The notes beneath the pieces are model-generated. The model was not told the DNA's origin. It searched no databases and saw only the letters and a list, made by a program, of their open reading frames with translations. Below are positions 28,834 through 35,238 of a stretch of 35,238 nt of DNA, piece after piece (positions within the stretch are counted from its first letter, which is position 1; the number at the start of each line of letters is the position of its first letter). The stretch lies in the NCBI GenBank assembly GCA_017472635.1, contig JAFUPU010000076.1:1-35238 (forward strand), written 5' to 3'. A program made the position numbers and the translations under genes. The DNA is from Bacteroidaceae bacterium (GTDB lineage: Bacteria; Bacteroidota; Bacteroidia; Bacteroidales; Bacteroidaceae).

Positions 28834-29449
28834 AGATGATTGTTTCTCGGGTTAGTAGAGGACGCAATTTGGATGCCTCTTTGGGGTTCATATAGTCTAA
28901 GGTGGTGTAACTTGCTTTGATGAGAGGCAATGAATCATTTGCTTCAAGGTGTATCAAGAGCATGTCTGCTTGACTGTGCAGTTCTTCCCAACTGGGAGAG
29001 AGGGTGTCGGCAACGGCTGACGAAATTGTGTCGGGGAGAAAATCTGTCTGCTTGGGAAAGGTAAAATATTGGGATGGCTCCAATTCTTCCCAACGTGTGT
29101 TGAAGAAACGTATTCTGCTGTCACATGCTTTGCTGCAGACGGTGTTTATCATACAAATAAGTAGGGTAGAGTCTATGGGAAGGGTCTTTAGCTGGATTTC
29201 ATTGTATGCCGTCGGTTTTAGTGCAATGAAATCATCAGTGAGACGTGTCATTTCGGATGGAGTATCAAACCGGTTGGTGACTTTTGCTTGCATATCCATA
29301 ACCATAAACTCTATGCAGTCGGCACGATTTACAGGAGTAAGTATTGGAATGATAGAGTCGGGCATGCTCTTGAATAGTTGCTTGATTTCTTGTGTATATA
29401 CGGGTACAAGAAAGAAGCAGGAGAGGGCAAGTGATAGCAGTTTTCTCAT
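28790..29449 (-). CDS. DUF3256-type exported protein
   Basis: 219 residues with an N-terminal signal peptide (MRKLLSLALSCFFLVPVYTQ), so periplasmic. The mature part (KQLFKSMPDSIIPILTPVNR, then RADCIEFMVMDMQAKVTNRF) matches my recollection of the Bacteroidales DUF3256 family, whose function is unknown. Several Asp/Glu-rich, beta-rich segments, four Cys residues in or after the signal peptide (two close together in NTVCSKACDS), no enzyme motif. Its 3' end overlaps the UDG-like gene, indicating translational coupling. No clear -7/-33 promoter was identified in the short gap after the EPS terminator. Confidence 0.75.
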   Translation of the reverse strand: MRKLLSLALSCFFLVPVYTQEIKQLFKSMPDSIIPILTPVNRADCIEFMVMDMQAKVTNRFDTPSEMTRLTDDFIALKPTAYNEIQLKTLPIDSTLLICMINTVCSKACDSRIRFFNTRWEELEPSQYFTFPKQTDFLPDTISSAVADTLSPSWEELHSQADMLLIHLEANDSLPLIKASYTTLDYMNPKEASKLRPLLTRETIIYEWNNGKFTRREHE

Positions 29450-29469
29450 GTTGTTTTGTTCATATCTTG

Positions 29470-29514
29470 TAAAACGAGGGTTGCATCTAAAACTGAATGT
29501 GATGCAACCCTCGT
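29470..29514 (-). terminator. Strong terminator of the exopolysaccharide operon
   Basis: Perfect 14-bp stem ACGAGGGTTGCATC (29474-29487) and GATGCAACCCTCGT (29501-29514), 13-nt loop. On the minus strand the stem is followed by TTTT then ACAAG. It lies 25 bp beyond the stop of the Wzc-like gene. The plus-strand side also has a T-rich run (CTTGTTTTAG), so it may work in both directions. Confidence 0.85.
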
Positions 29515-29539
29515 CTTGTTTTAGTTGATTAATGAATTG

Positions 29540-31984
29540 TTATTTTTTGAATCTCTTTTGAGGCTGTTTTTCAGAGTCGAGTCCGTAACCATAGCTGTAG
29601 CCATAGCCATAACGCTTACTGTTACGATATCCGTATCTGCCATAGCCATAATAACTGTTCTCTATATCAATGTCGTTGATAATGACAGAGATGTTTGGCA
29701 ACTTCTTGCTTTCGTGCAAATCGTTGATATATTCAAGATCAGACTTAGGAGTATAGTCAGCACGGCAAACATAGATGGAGGCGCTGGCGACACGACCAAT
29801 CAGCAAGGTGTCAGATACCAAACCTACAGGAGCTGTGTCGAGAATGATGTAGTCGTATTTCTCAGAGAGATATTCAATGGCTTTGTCTAAATTCTCTTTG
29901 GCTAACAATTCTGCCGGGTTGGGAGGGATGATACCTGCCGGAAGAAGATCGAGATTGGGGTTGACTCCGGAATTCATCACTTGATTGAAAAGTAAATCTT
30001 TGTCTTTTGCGTCTCCGGCAAGGAAGGTAGTGATGCCATGAGTCTTGTCTGTAAGGTTGAACAAGTCTACTAAACGTGGTTTGCGAATGTCGAGTCCACA
30101 AAGTATAACCTTCTTTCCCAATAAAGCCAAAGATACAGCTAAGTTAGATGAGATGAAGGTCTTTCCCTCTCCAGAGGTAGTGGACGTGAAAAGAACTACT
30201 TTCCGTTGTGGGTCAGAAAGAATAAAGTTTAGGTTTGTGCGGACGGCACGGAAAGTCTCGGCCATAAGGTCGTTGCTGTCTTGCTTTACAACGACAGAAC
30301 GTTGTCCTTTTTCTATATTCTTCGCACGTGGTATTTCGCCAAGGATGTTTACTCCCTTAGTCAACTTTTCAACATCTGCTCTTCCGCTTATTTTGTAATT
30401 GAGTAGGTTAATGAGGTATAAGATTCCTACAGGTATTCCAACTCCAATTACAAATGCAATCAACATAATCATTGAGCGTTTGGGCGAAATCGGTCTTTCT
30501 TCAGCTAAAGCATCGTCTATGATTTTAGCGTTGTCTGCAGTTGCAGCTAAAGCTATGGAGTTTTCCTCGCGCTTTTGGAGTAACATCAGATAAAGCCCGG
30601 CCTTAATCTCTTGTTGGCGCATGATTTCACCCAAAACTCGCTCCTGCTTGGGAGCATTGCTTACGCGATTGTCGAATCGGTTGACTTCGCGTTCGATGGT
30701 TCCGCGTGAAATTTCCAAGTCTTTCTTGACATTTACGATAGTTTGTTTGATGTTGTCAAGCAGTCCTTCAGCCAATGTGGTGATACTTACAACTGCCGGG
30801 TTGCTTTCTGATGCAGAACGCATCAGACGATTCCGTTCAAGAATTTGTTTATTGTAAGTGTCTATTTGCCCGGTCAATGAGGCATTTGTTAATCCTGTGT
30901 TGGCAGGTAGAAGTTCCAAATGGTTGTTGGGGTTGAATATGTGGTCAGACAAAGACTGGATGAGAGCTAACTGGGTGTTAACATCTACCAATTTTTTCTT
31001 GTAATCAGATGCTTCTTTTAAAGCTTGTTCTGCATCGGAAGCCAAGTTTACTAAACCTGATTTCTGCTTAACATCTTGTAGATTACCTTCTGTCTTATTC
31101 AAGTCTGCACTGACTATAGCAATACGTTCTTCAATGAAAGCTTCTGTTTTCCTTGCTACTTGGTTCTTGTCCTCGTTGGCATCGTTATTGTATATTTCAA
31201 TCAATTTGTTTAGGAAGTCCTCACCTCGTTGCTTGTTTGTATTTGTCAGTGATAGAAGTGCTACAGAAGTTGTTTTAGATGTGGGCTCAACAGTAAGAGC
31301 TGCCAAATAGGCTTTTGCCATCTTTAATGGAGGTGTGATACTTACTAACAACTTCTTGTCAGGAGTCAGTGGTATCTCAAGGTTGCGTGAAATAATCAGA
31401 TTGTCAAACGGAGTTTCAAGCAGGTAGGGTAGTGAAGTGGTGCTTTGCTCTATCACAACTTCTTCTCCCTCATCGTCAAAGGTTTCACATTTAATATGGA
31501 ATACGCTGTCGACAGATGTCGTTATGGTTAATTGGTAACCACGTTCGAGGTCTGCAACTTTGTCGTGTGAAAGGTCTACCAATATGGGGGAAGCTTTATA
31601 AAGGTCGTGTTTCCCTATTCGTCCTTTCTCTATATAAGTGGTGTACAATTTCATGTCGATAATAGCGTCTTTTACCAACGATTTTGATTGTAAAACCTCA
31701 ATCTCGTTGTCAATACCTCCAGTTGAACTAAGGAATCCTAAGTCCTCAAGGGCCACCATTTCGCTAGTGTATCCACCTTTCTTGTTGTCCTTTATCATGA
31801 TTTTTGTGGTGATTTTGTATACAGGAGTTGTATAACGCAGGTATACAAATGCAATGGCGAGACAAATTATAACAGATGCCACAAACCATTTCCAATACAT
31901 GACAAATGTACCAATTAGCGCTTGGAAATCTATTCCGTCCTCTTCCTCTTTAGAATAGGAGTCGTTGTATGAATTGTCTTTCAT
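29540..31984 (-). CDS. Wzc-like tyrosine autokinase / polysaccharide co-polymerase
   Basis: 814 residues. The N-terminal Wzz domain has TM1 about 31-50 (YWKWFVASVIICLAIAFVYL) and a long periplasmic coiled coil (about 270-460). TM2 is at about 505-528. The C-terminal cytoplasmic BY-kinase (about 560-775) has Walker A TSTTSGEGKT (600-609), Walker A' VILCGLDIRKP (626-636) and Walker B YIILDTAP (712-719). The tail (777-801) is a Tyr/Gly cluster with ten tyrosines (YYGYGRYGY, then RYGYGYSYGYG), the expected autophosphorylation site. It controls chain length and export of exopolysaccharide with the Wza-like protein encoded 18 bp upstream. Last gene of the operon. Confidence 0.93.
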   Translation of the reverse strand: MKDNSYNDSYSKEEEDGIDFQALIGTFVMYWKWFVASVIICLAIAFVYLRYTTPVYKITTKIMIKDNKKGGYTSEMVALEDLGFLSSTGGIDNEIEVLQSKSLVKDAIIDMKLYTTYIEKGRIGKHDLYKASPILVDLSHDKVADLERGYQLTITTSVDSVFHIKCETFDDEGEEVVIEQSTTSLPYLLETPFDNLIISRNLEIPLTPDKKLLVSITPPLKMAKAYLAALTVEPTSKTTSVALLSLTNTNKQRGEDFLNKLIEIYNNDANEDKNQVARKTEAFIEERIAIVSADLNKTEGNLQDVKQKSGLVNLASDAEQALKEASDYKKKLVDVNTQLALIQSLSDHIFNPNNHLELLPANTGLTNASLTGQIDTYNKQILERNRLMRSASESNPAVVSITTLAEGLLDNIKQTIVNVKKDLEISRGTIEREVNRFDNRVSNAPKQERVLGEIMRQQEIKAGLYLMLLQKREENSIALAATADNAKIIDDALAEERPISPKRSMIMLIAFVIGVGIPVGILYLINLLNYKISGRADVEKLTKGVNILGEIPRAKNIEKGQRSVVVKQDSNDLMAETFRAVRTNLNFILSDPQRKVVLFTSTTSGEGKTFISSNLAVSLALLGKKVILCGLDIRKPRLVDLFNLTDKTHGITTFLAGDAKDKDLLFNQVMNSGVNPNLDLLPAGIIPPNPAELLAKENLDKAIEYLSEKYDYIILDTAPVGLVSDTLLIGRVASASIYVCRADYTPKSDLEYINDLHESKKLPNISVIINDIDIENSYYGYGRYGYRNSKRYGYGYSYGYGLDSEKQPQKRFKK

Positions 31985-32002
31985 ATCCGTATGTTGTTAA
32001 CT

Positions 32003-32791
32003 TTAGTTTAAGATATTGTATAATAATGATGTCAATGAAATCATAATAGATGTAGCAGAGAACCATAAGGTAGTACTTTGACCAATGTCAGAGTTCTTGG
32101 CTTTTGCCTTGTTTGGCTCTACGTAAAGTACATCGTTCTGTCTTAAATAGTAATAAGGCGAGTTTACGATGTTGGCATCATTTAGGTTTAATGGTATAAT
32201 TTCGGTTTTACCTTCTGAATCTTCACGTATCAGTTTGACTCCATCGCGTTTTCCATAAATGGTAAGGTCTCCAGCTAAAGCCAAGGCTTCGAAGATGTTT
32301 ACTTTTTCATTGGAAATTGTGTAAGTATTGGGACGTGCAACTTCCCCTAATACAGAAATCTTGTAATTTATCATACGTACATTAACGATGAATTTTTTCG
32401 AGAAGTAAGGTTGTAATCTTTGTCGTATCATCTCTTCTGCTTGGCTTTTGGTGAGTCCTCCCACATGTATGGTGCCTAATGAGGGAAAGTCTATATTGCC
32501 ATTGTTGTCAACCAAGTAACTCATCAATGATGGTTGGGTAGTCAAGGTTTTGCTGTTGTTGTTGAGAATTGATTGTACCACAAGATTGTAAGGAGCTGCA
32601 GCTTCGGGATCTTCACAATTGACTGTAATTGTCAACAGGTCTTTCGGCATGATGTGAGCATCATATAAGTCTTTCTCTTGAACAATGTTTTTCAGTTCGT
32701 CACTGTTCTGTATGTAGGGAATCCTTTTATAACTTGTACAAGAGGCAAGACATATTCCCAATAACAGGATTAGATAGCATGTTTTTTTCAT
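32003..32791 (-). CDS. Wza-like polysaccharide export lipoprotein
   Basis: 262 residues from the ATG at 32791 (MKKTCYLILLLGICLASC), giving a lipoprotein signal with LASC lipobox (Cys18). The in-frame ATG at 32821 would add ten residues ahead of the signal and is less likely. The PES domain (about 45-150) includes YDAHIMPKDLLTITVNC and GNIDFPSLGTIHVGGLTKSQAEE-like segments; an SLBB-type domain follows (ISVLGEVARPNTYTI, then INIFEALALAGDLTIYGKR-like). A C-terminal hydrophobic stretch (about 240-260) is the likely outer-membrane segment. It forms the outer-membrane channel partnered with the Wzc-like kinase. 32 bp from the sugar transferase gene. Confidence 0.9.
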   Translation of the reverse strand: MKKTCYLILLLGICLASCTSYKRIPYIQNSDELKNIVQEKDLYDAHIMPKDLLTITVNCEDPEAAAPYNLVVQSILNNNSKTLTTQPSLMSYLVDNNGNIDFPSLGTIHVGGLTKSQAEEMIRQRLQPYFSKKFIVNVRMINYKISVLGEVARPNTYTISNEKVNIFEALALAGDLTIYGKRDGVKLIREDSEGKTEIIPLNLNDANIVNSPYYYLRQNDVLYVEPNKAKAKNSDIGQSTTLWFSATSIMISLTSLLYNILN

Positions 32792-32823
32792 AATTGTTTT
32801 ATGTGTTTTTATATTTATCAAAA

Positions 32824-33606
32824 TTAGTAAGCGTTTTTTTCGTTATGCATAATCATGTTTCTTACTGTCAGCCACATGATTCGAATGTCCAACCAAAAAG
32901 ACCAATTCTCTAAATACCAGATGTCTTTACGTACTCGTTCTTCCATTTGGTATAATTCTTTAGTCTCACCACGGCATCCGTTGACTTGTGCCCAACCTGT
33001 AATGCCTGGTTTTATGAGGTGACGTACCATATAATTCCCTATAAGTTCGGAATATTCTTCTGTATGTTTCAGCATATGCGGACGAGGTCCTACTAATGAC
33101 ATGTCTCCAATAAAGACATTTATGAATTGTGGTAGTTCATCAATATTGGTTTTTCGCATAAAATCACCGAATTTTGTCTTTCTTGGGTCGTGCTCTGTAG
33201 CCTGTAGGGTGTCTGACATAGCGTTAACTTTCATGCTACGGAATTTGTAGCAATAGAACTCTTTGCCATTTAATCCACTTCGTTTTTGCTTAAAAAAGAC
33301 AGGACCTGGTGAAGTCGCTTTAATGATGATTGCTACAATTATATAGATAACAGGAAATAATGTGCATAGAAAAATTCCAGAACACACGATATCAAATGTC
33401 CTTTTTATAATGCGACAGTCTAACTGTTGCAGTGGCTCTTCGCGTATATATAAAATAGGAACATCTCCTAATAATTCCATGTTCATTTTCCTCTTTAAGT
33501 AATTGCGGACATTAGGTACACTGAAGAAACGCACCAAATGATTTTCGCAGTAATTGATGATTTTGCGAATCTCTTTTTCTCGTTTTGATGGTAGACAGCA
33601 ATACAA
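32824..33606 (-). CDS. Initiating sugar transferase, C-terminal catalytic half (after an in-frame stop)
   Basis: 260 codons from a TTG at 33606, or shorter from ATGs at 33486 or 33480. This is the catalytic part of a polyprenyl-phosphate hexose-1-phosphate transferase (WbaP/WcaJ family): a membrane-associated helix (about 70-95), PGPVFFKQKRSG (100-111), FRSMK (122-126), TNIDELPQ with the catalytic Asp156-Glu157 pair, GDMSLVGPRP (167-176) and KPGITGWAQVNG (199-210). It transfers a sugar phosphate to undecaprenyl phosphate to start a repeat unit. It is in the same frame as the N-terminal half at 33610-34236, separated only by TAA CAA, so this is one gene broken by a nonsense codon. Whether this half is translated is unknown. 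Confidence 0.85.
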   Translation of the reverse strand: MYCCLPSKREKEIRKIINYCENHLVRFFSVPNVRNYLKRKMNMELLGDVPILYIREEPLQQLDCRIIKRTFDIVCSGIFLCTLFPVIYIIVAIIIKATSPGPVFFKQKRSGLNGKEFYCYKFRSMKVNAMSDTLQATEHDPRKTKFGDFMRKTNIDELPQFINVFIGDMSLVGPRPHMLKHTEEYSELIGNYMVRHLIKPGITGWAQVNGCRGETKELYQMEERVRKDIWYLENWSFWLDIRIMWLTVRNMIMHNEKNAY

Positions 33607-33609
33607 TTG

Positions 33610-33612
33610 TTA
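33610..33612 (-). other. In-frame UAA interrupting the sugar transferase
   Basis: Minus-strand reading is GAA TCT GTA TAA CAA TTG TAT TGC, with both sides in one frame. No frameshift is needed: a single sense codon changed to TAA, or a sequencing error, accounts for it. Confidence 0.9.
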
Positions 33613-34236
33613 TACAGATTCGTTTTCGGGGGAATCCAAATAAGGAATTATTTGGTCAATTTCTCCCAAATAGGGAATGTCTGTGGGAAACAGAGATGAA
33701 GGAGTGTCATCGAAGTACCCCTTTATCCGATATCCACAAGAAGGATCAGACATCATCTCTTGATATAAATCCATCATATTGGAAGACGCGCCCACAAAAA
33801 CAACAGATTGAACGTTTCGTCCCATTTTACGTGCTCGTTTGACTGCCCAACGTGATGCTAAACGTGAGCCCCAAAGGCATATGCACAAAATGAGGAAGAA
33901 AACAATGTTTATTTCTAGGTTCAATAGTGATTGATTGATGAAACCTGTTGCTATTTCGGCTAATAATGCGAAACAAAATACAGTTGTAAAAACTCTGCGT
34001 ACAATTTCGTCAGGACGTACTTTGTTCATTTGTAGGATTGGAGGATTCAATGTGATACAGAATAGGTAACACAAATTGTATACCATATATATATCACGGA
34101 TGTTTGAACCTGACCATTCTGGAAGCCAAGAACTCCCATAACTATCAAACAGGTATATTAAAATGTTTAACACAACTAAATCAAGTAGTGTGACCAACCA
34201 TTTTATTACTTTATTTGTTTGTGAAACCTGTCTCAT
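33610..34236 (-). CDS. Initiating sugar transferase, N-terminal half (ends at a premature stop)
   Basis: 208 residues. Four hydrophobic segments (about 12-32, 48-68, 83-103 and 110-130) precede a cytoplasmic CoA-binding-like Rossmann module (VQSVVFVGASSNMMDLYQEM, then GYFDDTP), the usual N-terminal architecture of WbaP/WcaJ transferases. The frame stops at TAA (33612-33610) just before the linker, and the sequence after it (QLYCCLPSKREKE) continues the family in the same frame. Together the halves make about 470 codons, the usual family length. This half alone lacks the catalytic domain. First gene of the operon; a TATCTTTG box lies about 60 bp upstream. Confidence 0.82.
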   Translation of the reverse strand: MRQVSQTNKVIKWLVTLLDLVVLNILIYLFDSYGSSWLPEWSGSNIRDIYMVYNLCYLFCITLNPPILQMNKVRPDEIVRRVFTTVFCFALLAEIATGFINQSLLNLEINIVFFLILCICLWGSRLASRWAVKRARKMGRNVQSVVFVGASSNMMDLYQEMMSDPSCGYRIKGYFDDTPSSLFPTDIPYLGEIDQIIPYLDSPENESV

Positions 34237-34297
34237 AATGTCCTATTTTAAATGTTTCGTCAATATGTGGTTGATAGTGCGATTAGACAAATCGTGC

Positions 34298-34305
34298 CAA
34301 AGATA
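34298..34305 (-). promoter_or_regulatory. Candidate -7 box of the EPS operon
   Basis: TATCTTTG on the minus strand (34305-34298), 61 nt before the sugar transferase ATG. No good TTTG is found at the expected -33 distance, so the operon may need an activator or use a different sigma factor. Confidence 0.45.
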
Positions 34306-34467
34306 CGACCTTTTTCTTAAATAAGGATAAAAAAAGAGAAGAAAAAAAGAGTTTTATTGAATTATTTCACAAATAATAGTGTTTCTGACCGAAGAAAACT
34401 CTATAAAAGTGTATGCAGTAAGGCTATTTTTTCTTTTATTCTTGCACGTTTTTTGAATATAAACCTG

Positions 34468-34475
34468 TATCTTTG
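34468..34475 (+). promoter_or_regulatory. Candidate -7 box for the unknown 208-residue protein
   Basis: TATCTTTG at 34468-34475, 39 nt upstream of the ATG at 34515. Upstream TTTG at 34452-34455 is only 12 nt away and TTG at 34442-34444 is 23 nt away, so the -33 element is uncertain. The 278-bp gap between this gene and the EPS operon is divergent and A/T-rich. Confidence 0.5.
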
Positions 34476-34514
34476 CAGCTGAATAAGAAAATAAATGCTT
34501 AATAATATAAAACT

Positions 34515-35141
34515 ATGAATGTGTTTTCAAAACTTTTTAGAAGGAAAAAACAAGAAGAAGAGGAGGTTGTAGGTGGAATGCAAGACTTTATGACTTTGAT
34601 TCGTGTGTATTACCAAGCTTCAATGGCGGCAAGTCTTGGAATAACAAATTTAGGCTTCTTGCCTGATATGGCTGTGTTTAAACGCACTTTGAAAGTTCCA
34701 ACTCAAAATAATAAATTGGGAGTCGCAGAAAAGTCTCGTTGTAAGAAGATGCTGGTTCAAATGTATGATATGACTGAAGATTTCTTCAAAGAAATAGACG
34801 GAAGTATTAAAAAGAATTGCAAAAATGTGAATGACGTAAGAAACTATCTTTTTATGTTTCAGGGGTTCAGTAATGATTTGATGATGCTTATTGGGAATCT
34901 GATGCAATGGAAATTCCGTGTGCCAAGTTTTATGAAGAAAATGCTTCGTGCTATGACTGAGAAAACTGTCCATGATGTTTTGACAAGGAATGAATGGAAA
35001 GATGATTCAGTGAGAAAGACAAGTTTGAATGTGCGTCGATACCAACAAATTTTGGGGTATTCAGAAAAGTGGATGGTAGAGTATGCTTTCCGGATTATAA
35101 TGATGGCAAAAAAGGAAAAACAGCCTAAAGAAGAGGTGTGA
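34515..35141 (+). CDS. Unknown protein, helical and basic
   Basis: 208 residues; I do not recognise the family with certainty. It starts MNVFSKLFRRKKQEEEE, a short basic amphipathic segment followed by an acidic run. The remainder looks all-helical, rich in Met, Lys, Phe and Asn, with stretches such as MQDFMTLIRVYYQASMAAS and LVQMYDMTEDFFKEIDGS. No signal peptide, membrane segment, Cys motif or catalytic signature. It is divergent from the EPS operon and has its own -7 box. A cytoplasmic or membrane-surface protein is likely. The low G+C matches the adjacent EPS genes. Confidence 0.75.
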   Translation: MNVFSKLFRRKKQEEEEVVGGMQDFMTLIRVYYQASMAASLGITNLGFLPDMAVFKRTLKVPTQNNKLGVAEKSRCKKMLVQMYDMTEDFFKEIDGSIKKNCKNVNDVRNYLFMFQGFSNDLMMLIGNLMQWKFRVPSFMKKMLRAMTEKTVHDVLTRNEWKDDSVRKTSLNVRRYQQILGYSEKWMVEYAFRIIMMAKKEKQPKEEV

Positions 35142-35173
35142 ACTGTGAAAAAAAACTAAAATAGTGAAGCGTC

Positions 35174-35206
35174 TTTGCTTTGAATCAATAAAACTCTCTA
35201 TATTTG
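35174..35206 (+). promoter_or_regulatory. Candidate promoter near the window end
   Basis: TTTG at 35174-35177, 21 nt, TATATTTG at 35199-35206 (a second TTTG at 35179-35182 would give 16 nt). It points to the right, to a gene beginning near or beyond the end of the window. Confidence 0.6.
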
Positions 35207-35224
35207 TGTAGAATTTGGTGTAGA

Positions 35225-35238
35225 ATGACCGATGAAGA
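35225..35238 (+). CDS. Possible start of a further gene (four codons visible)
   Basis: ATG ACC GAT GAA GA at 35225, 19 nt after the -7 box at 35199-35206. Only MTDE can be read, so the product cannot be identified and the start itself is a guess. Confidence 0.35.

Noticed and set aside
33604-33612. Frameshift in the sugar transferase
   Set aside because: Counting from 34236 to 33607 gives 630 bases, a whole number of codons; both halves are in one frame, so the interruption is a nonsense codon.
1-35238. tRNA or rRNA genes
   Set aside because: I saw no cloverleaf-like segment or rRNA-like conserved block in any gap between genes.

Overview
The window is a stretch of chromosome from a gut-type Bacteroidales bacterium (Bacteroides, Phocaeicola, Prevotella or a close relative). 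Evidence: promoters of the Bacteroidetes type (TTTG or TTG, about 20 nt, TAnnTTTG), no obvious Shine-Dalgarno sites, Bacteroidales-restricted families (DUF4827- and DUF3256-type proteins, a large secreted Ig-like protein with a Por-type C-terminal tail), and pectin-degrading enzymes. I cannot name the species from sequence alone.

Layout. 1-1947 (minus): L-rhamnose catabolism, a partial rhaA and a complete rhaB. 2349-11064 (minus): five closely spaced genes forming what looks like a self-contained phospho-signalling cassette: PP2C phosphatase, zinc-ribbon/FHA protein, a four-module CbbX/SpoVK-like AAA+ ATPase, a membrane-anchored Ser/Thr kinase, and a protein with four zinc ribbons. No type VI secretion structural genes accompany it. 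11115-17010 (minus): housekeeping genes glmM, a DUF4827-type lipoprotein, an NrnA-like DHH phosphoesterase, ComEC and rpe. 17139-17318 (minus): a 59-codon small gene. 18123-23051 (plus): a 1642-residue secreted, internally duplicated Ig-like protein. 23239-27987 (plus): a GH140-like apiosidase and a three-module PL10-GH43-GH43 protein, fitting pectin/rhamnogalacturonan breakdown and thematically matching the rhamnose genes. 28195-29449 (minus): a UDG-superfamily protein and a DUF3256-type protein. 29540-34236 (minus): exopolysaccharide initiation and export (a sugar transferase interrupted by an in-frame stop, a Wza-like lipoprotein, a Wzc-like tyrosine kinase), ending at a strong terminator. 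34515-35141 (plus): an unknown conserved-looking protein, followed by a promoter and the possible start of another gene.

The most unusual non-coding signals are two intergenic arrays (2190-2286 and 17706-17818) built on the core AGTCCT/AGGACT, repeated every 20-22 bp (about two helical turns). They share a 17/18-nt conserved end although they lie 15 kb apart in unrelated contexts. A different 21-bp-phased palindrome array (TTTTGTACAAAA) sits at 17502-17560. The most unusual coding signals are the kinase/phosphatase/FHA/AAA+/zinc-ribbon cassette and the in-frame UAA that splits the sugar transferase.
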